DNA from: Roseobacter sp.
Lineage (GTDB): Bacteria > Pseudomonadota > Alphaproteobacteria > Rhodobacterales > Rhodobacteraceae
Direction of reading: 5' to 3'
Length of the DNA stretch: 39,216 nt
Assembly (NCBI GenBank): GCA_024636425.1
Contig: JAGXHB010000205.1
Coordinates: forward strand, 1-39,216
This document shows, piece after piece, positions 30,184 through 39,099 of the stretch. The notes below the pieces were generated by a model that saw only the letters and a list, made by a program, of their open reading frames with translations, was not told where the DNA came from and searched no databases. The first letter of the stretch is position 1, and each line of letters begins with the position of its first letter. Both the position numbers and the translations under genes were made by a program.

Positions 30184-30198
30184 TAGGATGAACAGGTG

Positions 30199-31920
30199 TT
30201 ACTGCTGCCAGGACTGGATCAGCTCGTCATAGCCGACAGTCATCGGTTCCTCGTCTTCGTTCTCGAGGGCGGGCTTGGGCGAACCGGGCTGTTCCAGCCA
30301 GTAAGCCTCGTCGCGCTCCTCGTTCAGAACCGGACCAAGCTCCCCCTGCACGCCTGCACGCTCAAGACGCGCCAGAACGTCCTCTTGCTGTTCGCAAAGG
30401 TTGTTCAGGGCTTCCTGTGCGCTCAATGCGCCCGAGGATGCATCACCGATATTCTGCCACCACAGTTGTGCCAAACGCGGATAATCAGGGATGTTGGTGC
30501 CGGTGGGCGACCATTGTACCCGCGCCGGCGAGCGGTAGAACTCCACCAGACCACCCAAGAGCGGCGCACGTTCGGTGAAGCTGTCATGGTCGATCGAGCT
30601 TTCGCGAATGAAGGTCAGACCGGCGTGGGATTTTTCCACGTCAACCGTCATCGAAGTGACGAACTGGGCATAGAGCCAGGCCGCTTGGGCCCGATCCACC
30701 GGGGTGGACTCAAGGATCGTCCAGGATCCAACGTCCTGATAGCCGATCTTCATGCCGTCTTCCCAGTAGACCCCGTGCGGGCTGGGGGCCAGACGCCAGC
30801 GCGGCGTACCGTCGTCGTTCATCACCGGGATACCCGGCTCGACCAGTGAGGGCACGAAGGTCGTATACATGAACATCTGCTGTGCAATGTTCCCCTGCGC
30901 CGGAACAGGCCCGGATTCGGAGAACGTCATACCGGCAGCTGCGGGCGGCGCATAGTCGGTCAGCCATTCGACATACTTCTCGATGGCATAGACGGCAGCG
31001 GGAGAGTTGGTCGCCCCGCCACGCGCCACGCAAGAGCCAACAGGCTGTGAGTTCTCGTTGACCCGGACGCCCCATTCGTCGACCGGCAGGCCGTTGGGCT
31101 CCCCTACGTCGCCCATGCCGGCCATCGACATCCAGGCGTCGGTGAAGCGCCAGCCAAGGCTCGGATCCTTTTTGCCGTAGTCCATGTGACCGAAGATATC
31201 TTCCTCGATCCCCATGTGCGACAGGTCGCGGCCCGTGAAGAAAGCAGCGATATCCTCATAGGCGGACCAGTTCACCGGAACGCCGAGAGGATAGCCGTAT
31301 TCAGCCTCGAAATCGGCCATGTTCTTTTCGTCATTGAACCAGTCGTAGCGAAACCAGTAGAGGTTCGCGAATTGCTGAGACGGCAATTGATACAGCTGGC
31401 CGTCCGGCCCGGTGGTGAAGTCGAGGCCGATAAAATCCTCGAGGTTTAATGTCGGGCTGGTCACGGACGCACCTTCGCCCGCCATCCATTCCGTCAGGCT
31501 GCGGGCCTGCTGATAGCGCCAGTGGGTGCCGATCAGATCGCTGTCGTTGACATAGGCGTCGTAGATGTTCTCGCTCGACTGCATCTGGGTCTGCAACCGC
31601 TCGACGACATCGCCTTCGCCGATCAGGTCATGCGTGACGCGAATGCCCGTGATTGCCTCGAACGCGGGCGCAAGCACGGTGGATTCGTATTCGTGCACCG
31701 GAATGGTCTCGGACACGACGCTAATTTCCATGCCGCGGAAGGGCTCGGCCGCATCGATGAACCATTGCATTTCCGATTCCTGTTCCGTGCGGGTCAGCGC
31801 GGAACGCTCAATCGTTTCGTCAAGGAATGCGGTCGCCGCCTCCATATCGGCAAACACGGGCGTGCCCATGGCCGTCAACAGCACGGCAATTGCGGTGCTT
31901 GATTTCAAAGAAAGTGTCAT
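30199..31920 (-). CDS. glpV: Glycerol ABC transporter, periplasmic substrate-binding protein
   Basis: This 573-residue extracellular solute-binding protein has a signal peptide at residues 1-24 (ending P-V-F-A). It is longer than typical sugar-binding proteins, as GlpV-type binding proteins are. GlpV captures glycerol in the periplasm for the GlpPQ permease. The ATG at 31920 has GGAGGAA upstream and places the signal peptide at the N-terminus; the longer frame from 32037 is rejected. It follows glpU by 82 bp. The names glpSTPQUV follow the Rhizobium system and are unrelated to E. coli GlpT and GlpQ. Confidence 0.92.
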   Translation of the reverse strand: MTLSLKSSTAIAVLLTAMGTPVFADMEAATAFLDETIERSALTRTEQESEMQWFIDAAEPFRGMEISVVSETIPVHEYESTVLAPAFEAITGIRVTHDLIGEGDVVERLQTQMQSSENIYDAYVNDSDLIGTHWRYQQARSLTEWMAGEGASVTSPTLNLEDFIGLDFTTGPDGQLYQLPSQQFANLYWFRYDWFNDEKNMADFEAEYGYPLGVPVNWSAYEDIAAFFTGRDLSHMGIEEDIFGHMDYGKKDPSLGWRFTDAWMSMAGMGDVGEPNGLPVDEWGVRVNENSQPVGSCVARGGATNSPAAVYAIEKYVEWLTDYAPPAAAGMTFSESGPVPAQGNIAQQMFMYTTFVPSLVEPGIPVMNDDGTPRWRLAPSPHGVYWEDGMKIGYQDVGSWTILESTPVDRAQAAWLYAQFVTSMTVDVEKSHAGLTFIRESSIDHDSFTERAPLLGGLVEFYRSPARVQWSPTGTNIPDYPRLAQLWWQNIGDASSGALSAQEALNNLCEQQEDVLARLERAGVQGELGPVLNEERDEAYWLEQPGSPKPALENEDEEPMTVGYDELIQSWQQ

Positions 31921-32002
31921 GATTTCCTCCCTTAGTGGAAATATTGCTTCGATGTTGGCAGCGCAGTGGTGGTGAACTGGAAGGGCTGCCACCCTCCTTT
32001 GC

Positions 32003-32275
32003 TTAGACCCAGCGGAAAACCGCGGCGGCATAAACAAGACACACTATCAGTGCGTACGGTTGGTTCGCACTGATCACCCCGAGCCACGCCAGATTGATAA
32101 AGGCGGAGCCTAGGAGTGTGATGAAAAGACGATCTCCTCGGGTCGTCTCTATTCCCAGAACACCTTTGCGGGGTGTTTCAGGAAATTTGATTGCCAGGAC
32201 GGAGAACACCATCAGCGTCGTGGCGATAATTATGAAGAACAGGGCGGTCGGCCAAGTCCATGCCATCCATTTCAT
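32003..32275 (-). CDS. glpU: Small membrane protein of the glycerol transporter locus (DUF2160)
   Basis: This 90-residue protein has hydrophobic segments at about 5-27, 50-68 and 70-88 and a conserved middle containing K-G-V-L-G-I-E-T-T-R-G-D-R-L. The DUF2160 family is almost always found between the glycerol permease and binding-protein genes; its function is not established. It may stabilise the permease. AAGGA precedes the ATG, and glpQ ends 21 bp upstream. Confidence 0.85.
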   Translation of the reverse strand: MKWMAWTWPTALFFIIIATTLMVFSVLAIKFPETPRKGVLGIETTRGDRLFITLLGSAFINLAWLGVISANQPYALIVCLVYAAAVFRWV

Positions 32276-32296
32276 ATTTCAGTCCTTTCGTATGTC

Positions 32297-33166
32297 TTAC
32301 ACGCGGCCCAGGGCAAAGCCCTTGGCGATGTAGTTGCGAACAAAGTAGATGACCAAGGCACCGGGCAGCACGGTCAGCATGCCAGCGGCGGCAAGCACGC
32401 CCCAATCCACACCGGACGCACCCTGTGTGCGGGTCATGATCGCTGCGATCGGCTTGGCGTCGACGCTGGTCAGCGTCCGGCTCAGCAACAGCTCTACCCA
32501 TGAGAACATGAAGCAGAAGAAGGCTGCGACCCCGATGCCCGATGAAATCAGCGGCATGAAGATCTTCAAAAAGAACCGACCAAACGAATAGCCGTCGATG
32601 TAAGCAGTCTCGTCGATTTCCTTCGGCACGCCGCGCATGAACCCTTCGAGGATCCAGACCGCAAGCGGGACATTGAACAGACAGTGCGCCAGTGCCACAG
32701 CAATGTGCGTGTCGAACAAACCAACAGACGAATAGAGCTGGAAGAACGGCAAGGCGAACACTGCAGGGGGTGCCATACGGTTTGTCAGCAGCCAAAAGAA
32801 CAAATGGTTGTCACCCATGAACCGGTAGCGGCTGAAAGCGTAGGCCGCAGGAAGCGCCACCGAAAGGCTGATGACCGTGTTCAACACCACATAGATCACC
32901 GAATTAATGTAGCCCATGTACCATGTAGGATCCGTGAGAATGGTCGCGTAGTTCGCAAACGTCAGATCGCGGGGAAACAAGGTGAATTCGCTCAGAATCT
33001 CCGTGTTCGTCTTGAGGCTCATGTTCAGGAGCCAGTAGATCGGCAACAGAAGGAAGATCAAATACAGCGTCATCACGATGACAGAGCCTTTGACGGGCAA
33101 GCGGCGTTTGCGGGCAGGTACGCTTTTCGCGGCTTTCGTCGGGGTGGATACGGTCACGTCGGCCAT
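32297..33166 (-). CDS. glpQ: Glycerol ABC transporter permease GlpQ
   Basis: This 289-residue inner membrane permease of the MalG type has six predicted membrane segments. Its ATPase-coupling EAA loop is visible as E-G-F-M-R-G-V-P-K-E-I-D-E-T-A. The ATG at 33166 overlaps the glpP stop by one base (TGATG) and has GGAGG upstream; a GTG one codon earlier is also possible. It pairs with GlpP to form the channel. Confidence 0.92.
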   Translation of the reverse strand: MADVTVSTPTKAAKSVPARKRRLPVKGSVIVMTLYLIFLLLPIYWLLNMSLKTNTEILSEFTLFPRDLTFANYATILTDPTWYMGYINSVIYVVLNTVISLSVALPAAYAFSRYRFMGDNHLFFWLLTNRMAPPAVFALPFFQLYSSVGLFDTHIAVALAHCLFNVPLAVWILEGFMRGVPKEIDETAYIDGYSFGRFFLKIFMPLISSGIGVAAFFCFMFSWVELLLSRTLTSVDAKPIAAIMTRTQGASGVDWGVLAAAGMLTVLPGALVIYFVRNYIAKGFALGRV

Positions 33167-34041
33167 CACTTGCCCTCCTCCTTCTTATCCATGTTGACCA
33201 TCACGGTGTAGAACACCCATGAGATCATCAGGATCACGAGATAATACATCAGCGAGAACGCGGCCGCCGGTCCCAGATCGAACTGGCCCAATGCCATTTT
33301 GACTAGGTCGATGGACAGCAGCGTGGTGGAATTGCCAGGGCCACCGCCAGTGACAACGAAAGGTTCCGTGTAGATCATGAAGCTGTCCATGAACCGCAGC
33401 AGGATCGCGATCATCAGAACACCCATCATCTTGGGCAACTCGATATAGCGGAACACGGCCCAGCGGGATGCCTGATCAATTTTTGCCGCTTGATAATAGG
33501 CGTCAGGGATCGATTTGAGTCCCGCAAAGGCCAGCAGCGCGACAAGCGATGTCCAGTGCCACACGTCCATCACAATAATCGTCACCCACGCGGCTAAGAC
33601 GTTTTGAGTATAGTTGTATTCAATTCCGATCGCATCAAGCGTGTAGCCAAGCAGGCCAATATCGACACGGCCGAAAATCTGCCAGATCGTGCCGACCACG
33701 TTCCACGGAATCAGCAAGGGTAGCGACATCATCACCAAACAAAAGCTCGACCAAAATCCGCTCTTGGGCATGTTCAGGGCAACGAAAACACCTAGCGGGA
33801 TCTGGATGGCAAGGATGATGGCCGAGAACATAAGCTGGCGGCCAAGCGCATCCCACATCCGTTCGGAATGCAGCATTGTTTCGAACCATTCCAATCCGGC
33901 CCAGAAGAACTGGTTGTTCCCGAATGTGTCCTGAACCGAATAGTTCACAACCGTCATGATCGGAATGACCGCCGAGAAGGCGACAAGCACGAGAACCGGA
34001 AGAACCAGAAACCATGCCTTTTGATTCACCGTCTTATTCAT
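33166..34041 (-). CDS. glpP: Glycerol ABC transporter permease GlpP
   Basis: This 291-residue MalF-type permease has six membrane segments and the EAA-like loop A-G-L-K-S-I-P-D-A-Y-Y-Q-A-A-K-I-D. Its ATG overlaps the glpT stop by 4 bp, so coupling with the ATPase genes is tight. Together with GlpQ it forms the translocation pore for glycerol. Confidence 0.92.
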   Translation of the reverse strand: MNKTVNQKAWFLVLPVLVLVAFSAVIPIMTVVNYSVQDTFGNNQFFWAGLEWFETMLHSERMWDALGRQLMFSAIILAIQIPLGVFVALNMPKSGFWSSFCLVMMSLPLLIPWNVVGTIWQIFGRVDIGLLGYTLDAIGIEYNYTQNVLAAWVTIIVMDVWHWTSLVALLAFAGLKSIPDAYYQAAKIDQASRWAVFRYIELPKMMGVLMIAILLRFMDSFMIYTEPFVVTGGGPGNSTTLLSIDLVKMALGQFDLGPAAAFSLMYYLVILMISWVFYTVMVNMDKKEEGK

Positions 34042-35117
34042 CCTGCAACCTCCCCTTCTTTCAGCCAGTCGTTGACGTAGACATTGACCCGGTCAGGATC
34101 GAACGTGACGCAATTCATATCCGCACCGATCGTTTGATCTTCGCCCGCGACGATATTGATTTCCTCGCCGAACAGTTCGGCGCGAATGATCTTGTGACGG
34201 CCAACGTCTTCAACGCGGCGCACTTTGACAGGCAGGCCTTTGCCTTCGGTCAGGGTCACGAATTCCGGCCGGATGCCAATTTCAACTTTCCCGTCGAGAG
34301 CACCAAACGACTGGCCCAGCTCGACGGTCATGCCTTGCACAATGGCGGCGTTGCCGCTGACCTGTGCGGGGATGACATTCATGCCCGGCGAGCCGATGAA
34401 ATAGCCGACGAACGTATGTTCCGGCTTGTCGAACAGCTGTTCCGGCGTGCCTATCTGCACGACGCGACCGTCATACATTACGACAACCTTGTCCGCGAAA
34501 GTCAGCGCCTCTGTCTGGTCGTGGGTGACATAAATCATCGTATGACCGAATTCATGGTGCAGTGATTTCAACTGCGTGCGCAATTCCCACTTCATATGCG
34601 GGTCGATCACGGTCAGCGGCTCGTCGAACAGCAGGGCGTTCACGTCCTCGCGGACCATGCCGCGTCCCAGACTGATTTTTTGTTTGGCATCTGCCGTCAG
34701 CCCTCGCGCGCGCTTATCCAGCTCGGCCTCCATGCCGATCATGGCTCCGATCTGCTGAACGCGGTCCGCGATATATTGGGCGCTGGCACCACGGTTTTTT
34801 AGCGGGAAAGCGAGGTTATCGCGAACGGTCATGGTGTCGTAGACCACCGGGAACTGGAAGACCTGTGCGATGTTGCGGTCTGCGGTGCTTGCCTGCGTTA
34901 CATCGACGTCGTCGAACAGGATCCGCCCCTGACTGGGGTTTAGCAAGCCGGAAATGATGTTCAGCAATGTGGATTTACCACAGCCTGACGAGCCCAACAG
35001 TGCGTAAGCCTCGCCATCCGCCCAGACGTGGTTCAACTCCTTCAGCGCGAAATCGTCTTCTTTTGTCGCGTTCGGGTAGTAGGAATGCGCCAGATTATCG
35101 AGTGTGATCTTTGCCAT
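34038..35117 (-). CDS. glpT: Glycerol ABC transporter ATPase GlpT (degenerate signature motif)
   Basis: This 359-residue ABC ATPase has an intact Walker A (G-S-S-G-C-G-K-S-T, 42-50), Walker B with catalytic Glu (L-L-F-D-E-P, D165 E166) and switch His (V-T-H-D-Q, H199). The signature motif, normally L-S-G-G-Q, is L-T-A-D-A at 140-144, although the following K-Q-K-I-S-L-G-R-G aligns with the family. A C-terminal regulatory OB-type domain follows from about residue 240. With GlpS it forms the motor of the glycerol importer. It starts 11 bp after the glpS stop. Confidence 0.92.
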   Translation of the reverse strand: MAKITLDNLAHSYYPNATKEDDFALKELNHVWADGEAYALLGSSGCGKSTLLNIISGLLNPSQGRILFDDVDVTQASTADRNIAQVFQFPVVYDTMTVRDNLAFPLKNRGASAQYIADRVQQIGAMIGMEAELDKRARGLTADAKQKISLGRGMVREDVNALLFDEPLTVIDPHMKWELRTQLKSLHHEFGHTMIYVTHDQTEALTFADKVVVMYDGRVVQIGTPEQLFDKPEHTFVGYFIGSPGMNVIPAQVSGNAAIVQGMTVELGQSFGALDGKVEIGIRPEFVTLTEGKGLPVKVRRVEDVGRHKIIRAELFGEEINIVAGEDQTIGADMNCVTFDPDRVNVYVNDWLKEGEVAG

Positions 35118-35128
35118 CGGTGTGCTCC

Positions 35129-36217
35129 TTATGCCGCCAACGCGTATGACGCAGGCGCGACAAGATCGCCGGCTTCACTGAAGATGTAGATGTGGCGCGG
35201 ATCCAGATAGACCCGCAACGCAGAGCCAAGGTCCAGATCATGTATGCCGTGGATCAGACCCACCCATTTTTCACCATGGTGATCGAGATGAATAAATGTC
35301 TCGGACCCGGTAAGCTCGGTAACAATCAGCTGTGTATCAAATGGCATGGCGCCATCGCTGTGTGAGATTATCTCAAGATGGTTGGGCCGGAACCCTGCGA
35401 GGTAGCGGCCATCCGCCAGATTGGCCAGCGGGCCTGCCGCCGCAACGCTTTGGCCATCCCCGAACACGATGTTCCCACTTGCCTTGCTAACCTTCAGAAA
35501 ATTCATCGGCGGGTCGCTGAACACGCGGGCAGTGGTGGCATCGATTGGCTGTCGGTAGACCGTGGGCGTCTGATCGAACTGGGTCACGCGGCCTTCCCAC
35601 ATCGCTGCGGTGTTTCCGCCGAGCAACAACGCCTCTTCAGGCTCTGTCGTGGCATAAACAAAGATCGAGCCCGCTTCTTCAAATATCTTGGGGATTTCCA
35701 CGCGCAACTCTTCGCGTAACTTATAGTCCAAATTCGCCAATGGTTCGTCCAGCAACACAAGCCCCGCATCTTTGACCAGTGCGCGCGCAAGGGCACATCG
35801 TTGTTGCTGTCCGCCCGAGAGCTCAAGCGGTTTACGCTGCAGCATCGGCGTAAGCTGCATTAAGTCCGCCGCCTTTTGAACTGCGGCGTCAATTTCAGCC
35901 GCAGTCTTGCCCATCAACCGCAGCGGCGATGCAATGTTATTGTACACCGTCATCGACGGGTAGTTGATAAACTGTTGATAAACCATCGCGACCTTACGGT
36001 CTTGAACGCGCATCCCGGTCACGTCGCGGCCTTCCCAAAACACCTTGCCTTCGTTGGGGACATCAAGGCCGGCCATCAGCCGCATCAACGACGTTTTGCC
36101 GGACAATGTCGGCCCCAGAAGAACGTTCATCGTGCCTTTTTCAAGACGCAGATCCGTGGGGCTGATATGCACCTGTCCGTCTACGACCTTTGATACGCCT
36201 TTGAATTCTAGTGTCAT
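35129..36217 (-). CDS. glpS: Glycerol ABC transporter ATPase GlpS (switch His missing)
   Basis: This 362-residue ABC ATPase has Walker A (G-P-T-L-S-G-K-T, 35-42), a canonical signature L-S-G-G-Q (133-137) and Walker B with catalytic Glu (L-L-D-E-P, 157-158). The H-loop histidine is replaced: the segment reads Y-A-T-T-E-P-E-E-A where relatives have V-T-H-D-Q-E-E-A, so Thr191 takes the His position. It complements GlpT, which keeps the His but lost the signature. It starts 9 bp after the glpD stop. Confidence 0.92.
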   Translation of the reverse strand: MTLEFKGVSKVVDGQVHISPTDLRLEKGTMNVLLGPTLSGKTSLMRLMAGLDVPNEGKVFWEGRDVTGMRVQDRKVAMVYQQFINYPSMTVYNNIASPLRLMGKTAAEIDAAVQKAADLMQLTPMLQRKPLELSGGQQQRCALARALVKDAGLVLLDEPLANLDYKLREELRVEIPKIFEEAGSIFVYATTEPEEALLLGGNTAAMWEGRVTQFDQTPTVYRQPIDATTARVFSDPPMNFLKVSKASGNIVFGDGQSVAAAGPLANLADGRYLAGFRPNHLEIISHSDGAMPFDTQLIVTELTGSETFIHLDHHGEKWVGLIHGIHDLDLGSALRVYLDPRHIYIFSEAGDLVAPASYALAA

Positions 36218-36226
36218 GTTTCCCCC

Positions 36227-37813
36227 TCACTCCACTGCCGCAGACAAAGTCTTTTGCAGGCGGCTCTTGATCCATTTGTCCAAGGTCGCGATCTGGGTTT
36301 CTGTCAGCCGCAGGCCTAATTTCGAGCGGCGCCAGACAATGTCATCGGCCGCACAAGCATATTCGTATTTCATGAGCCATTCGACTTCATGTTCGGTCAG
36401 GTCGGCGCCGAAATCAATTCCCAGATCGCTCACCGACTGTGCATCACCAAGGATGTCCCACGCCTCTGTTCCGTAGGCCCGAACGAGCCGCTGCGCCCAG
36501 CGTGAGGTCAGGAAGGGAAAGTCCCGTCGCAGCGCCGCAATCAGGTCCTGCACGCCATCGACCGGGAAATCGCCGCCCGGCATGGCCACACCAGCTGTCC
36601 ATTTTGGCGGCAGCTTTCCGAATACTTGTGCGATTTCGTCCAGCGCGCTTTCGGCCAAGCGGCGATAAGTGGTGATCTTGCCCCCGAAAATATTAAGTGC
36701 CGGAGCGCCACGGCTTTGGTCTAATTTCAGAACGTAATCGCGGGTCGCCGCAGAGGCGCTGCTGGCACCGTCATCATAGAGAGGACGCACACCGGAATAG
36801 GTCCAGACGACATCATCGTCGCTGATCGGCCTGTCGAGGTATTGGTTGATAAACTGGATCAGATAGGCCTGTTCCTCGACCGTACATTCCGGTTTTACAG
36901 ATGCGTCAGGGTGATCGGCATCTGTCGTCCCGATCAGGGTATAATCGGTCTCGTAAGGGATCGCGAAGGCGATGCGCCCATCGGTCCCTTGGAAAAAATA
37001 GCACTTGTCGTGATCGAAAAGTCGTTTCGTGACGATGTGGCTGCCGCGCACGAGGCGAACATCGCCCTGCTGATTACTCTTAAGCGTTCCCCGCAGAACA
37101 TCACCCACCCACGGCCCTGCGGCATTGACCACCATTCGCGCCGTGACCGTTGATGTCTCGCCACTCAGGTCGTCATACAGATCGACCTGCCAGGTGCCGT
37201 CCTCTACGCGCGCGCCGGATACTTTGGTGCGCACACGGATCGTTGCACCACGGGCTTCAGCGTCGCGGGCATTCAAGACAACCAGCCTCGAATCTTCGAC
37301 CCAACAGTCGGAATATTCGAAGGCCTTCTCGAATTTGCCAGCCAACGGGACTCCTTCAGGTCCTGTCCGAAGATCCACGCTTTTGGTGCCGGGCAGAATG
37401 TCCCGCCCGCCAAGATTATCATAAAAGAAAAGGCCGAGCCGAATGAGCCACGCGGGACGCCGTCCTTTCATCCAGGGCATGACGATATTCAATATCTTAG
37501 ACGTCGGCGTCGTCAGGTCGAACCGCATACTGGAATGGTAGGGCAACACAAACCGCATCGGCCAGGCAATGTGTGGCATCGCCTTCAGCAGCGTCTCCCG
37601 CTCGATCAGCGATTCACGCACGAGCCGAAACTCGAAATATTCCAGATACCGAAGACCACCGTGGAACAGTTTGGTTGAAGAGGCGGACGTGGCGGACCCA
37701 ATATCGCTCATCTCAGCAAGGCACACAGCCAGACCACGACCGCTTGCGTCTCGCGCAATGCCGCAGCCGTTTATGCCGCCACCAATGATGAGCAGATCGA
37801 AATCCGGTTCCAT
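36227..37813 (-). CDS. glpD: Glycerol-3-phosphate dehydrogenase (aerobic, FAD)
   Basis: This 528-residue enzyme opens with the FAD motif I-I-G-G-G-I-N-G-C-G-I-A-R-D and contains S-S-T-K-L-F-H-G-G-L-R-Y-L-E and F-G-G-K-I-T-T-Y-R. It oxidises glycerol-3-phosphate to dihydroxyacetone phosphate at the membrane and passes electrons to ubiquinone. It is the first gene of the glp operon, transcribed away from glpR. GGGAGGAATGC precedes the ATG. All expected motifs are present. Confidence 0.97.
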   Translation of the reverse strand: MEPDFDLLIIGGGINGCGIARDASGRGLAVCLAEMSDIGSATSASSTKLFHGGLRYLEYFEFRLVRESLIERETLLKAMPHIAWPMRFVLPYHSSMRFDLTTPTSKILNIVMPWMKGRRPAWLIRLGLFFYDNLGGRDILPGTKSVDLRTGPEGVPLAGKFEKAFEYSDCWVEDSRLVVLNARDAEARGATIRVRTKVSGARVEDGTWQVDLYDDLSGETSTVTARMVVNAAGPWVGDVLRGTLKSNQQGDVRLVRGSHIVTKRLFDHDKCYFFQGTDGRIAFAIPYETDYTLIGTTDADHPDASVKPECTVEEQAYLIQFINQYLDRPISDDDVVWTYSGVRPLYDDGASSASAATRDYVLKLDQSRGAPALNIFGGKITTYRRLAESALDEIAQVFGKLPPKWTAGVAMPGGDFPVDGVQDLIAALRRDFPFLTSRWAQRLVRAYGTEAWDILGDAQSVSDLGIDFGADLTEHEVEWLMKYEYACAADDIVWRRSKLGLRLTETQIATLDKWIKSRLQKTLSAAVE

Positions 37814-37861
37814 GCATTCCTCCCTCGCAGGTCCTCCACCTGCTGATGAAAACTGTACAAG

Positions 37862-37896
37862 AAACGAACATCATATGAAGTAAAATATGTTCGTTT
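37862..37896. promoter_or_regulatory. GlpR operator candidate upstream of glpD
   Basis: AAACGAACAT (37862-37871) and ATGTTCGTTT (37887-37896) are perfect 10-bp inverted arms separated by 15 bp, starting 48 bp upstream of the glpD ATG. AACGAA/TTCGTT cores are typical for DeoR-type GlpR regulators of alphaproteobacteria. A further GTTTTCG occurs near 37955. Confidence 0.7.
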
Positions 37897-38050
37897 GCGT
37901 CCGTTTTTGCGCAAAGCACTGAAAAGTATCAGAAGTTATTTCTGAAAGATTAACGTTTTCGCTTTAGATTTGAGCGACTCAGCAGCGCAGGACGCCAAGT
38001 CGAATGCAAGAAATGATTGAATGCGCAGTATCTCACTCTAATTTGAGCAC

Positions 38051-38060
38051 AAACGAAATT
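38051..38060 (+). promoter_or_regulatory. GlpR half-site at the glpR ribosome binding region
   Basis: AAACGAAATT repeats the AAACGAA core of the glpD operator directly before the glpR Shine-Dalgarno sequence (GAAGGA). Its place suggests autoregulation of glpR. It is a single half-site without a matching arm nearby. Confidence 0.4.
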
Positions 38061-38071
38061 GAAGGAACGTG

Positions 38072-38836
38072 ATGACCCAGACCCTGCGCAAACCCGAAAT
38101 CATCAACATCGCGCGTCGCGATGGCATGGTCACTGTGGAAGGGCTGGTAGAGTTTTTTGGCGTGACCCCACAAACGATTCGCAGAGATCTAGCCGAACTC
38201 GCTGATTCAGGCCAACTCGACCGCGTTCATGGCGGCGCAATACTTCCTTCAACGACCGTCAATATCGGCTACAGCGAACGTCGGCATATCAACCAGGCCT
38301 CGAAGGTGGATATCGCACGCGAGTGTGCAGCCCAAATTCCGAATGACTGTTCGGTGTTTCTCAATATCGGCACCACGACTGAAGCGGTGGCAACAGAACT
38401 GCTCCGGCATGAGGGGCTACTGGTGGTCACCAACAATATCAACATTGCGGTGATCCTGTCTGCCAACGCAAAAGCAGAAGTCATCGTCACAGGCGGCAAT
38501 CTTCGCCGGATGGACGGTGGCCTTATCGGGGACCTGGCCAAAGAGACTATCAACCGCTTTCGTTTCGATTTTGCCGTCATCGGCTGTTCTGCCCTGCACG
38601 AAAGCGGTGACATTCTGGATTTTGACGTTCAAGAGGTCGGTGTCAGTCAGGCCATTATCATGCGAAGTGACAAGGTGTTTCTCGTGGCCGACAGATCGAA
38701 GTTTGACCGAAAGGCACCAGCTAAAATTGCATCGTTGACAGATGTCGATACATTTTTTTCTGACAAGGCCCCCCCTGCGCCCTGTATCGATCTATGCGCG
38801 CGATCGGGAACGGAAGTCTGTCTGGTGTCGGCCTGA
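38072..38836 (+). CDS. glpR: DeoR-family glycerol-3-phosphate regulator
   Basis: This 254-residue DeoR-family protein has an N-terminal helix-turn-helix (V-T-P-Q-T-I-R-R-D-L-A-E-L, about residues 30-42) and a C-terminal sugar-phosphate sensor domain with N-I-G-T-T-T-E-A and V-T-N-N-I-N. GlpR represses the glp genes and releases DNA on binding glycerol-3-phosphate. The ATG at 38072 has GAAGGA five bases upstream; an overlapping GTG at 38069 is less likely. It is divergent from glpD. Confidence 0.92.
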   Translation: MTQTLRKPEIINIARRDGMVTVEGLVEFFGVTPQTIRRDLAELADSGQLDRVHGGAILPSTTVNIGYSERRHINQASKVDIARECAAQIPNDCSVFLNIGTTTEAVATELLRHEGLLVVTNNINIAVILSANAKAEVIVTGGNLRRMDGGLIGDLAKETINRFRFDFAVIGCSALHESGDILDFDVQEVGVSQAIIMRSDKVFLVADRSKFDRKAPAKIASLTDVDTFFSDKAPPAPCIDLCARSGTEVCLVSA

Positions 38837-39099
38837 GCGCGAGAGCAGCACGGCGCGCAATGCTCCAAGCGTTCAGCCGGTGGGCCAATGGCGCGCATTC
38901 CCCTTGCTTCGCGTAATGCCAGAGGCGCTGTCGCGTAGCCCTTAACCCGAATTATTCATGAGGGGATGACAAAGCGGGTGCGACGGAGGTAGACTGCATC
39001 ATGGTGAGGGGGCGCCTTGAAAATTTGAAAGTTTGGTCGAGACAACCAAAAAATACCTGCTTTCAAATGCGGGGATGCGGACAAAAACTTGGACTGTTT
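38837..39099. other. Intergenic segment after glpR
   Basis: These 263 bp contain no gene I can support. The only structured part is the hairpin at 39023-39068. Part of the segment close to 39100 presumably belongs to the IS3 element end, whose inverted repeat I cannot define from one side. Confidence 0.4.
39023..39068. other. Long two-part hairpin between glpR and the IS3 fragment
   Basis: ATTTGAAAG (39023-39031) pairs with CTTTCAAAT (39060-39068); TTTGGT (39032-39037) next to it pairs with ACCAAA (39045-39050), leaving a 9-base bulge on one side. It could be the glpR transcription end or the subterminal region of the IS3-type element. Confidence 0.45.
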
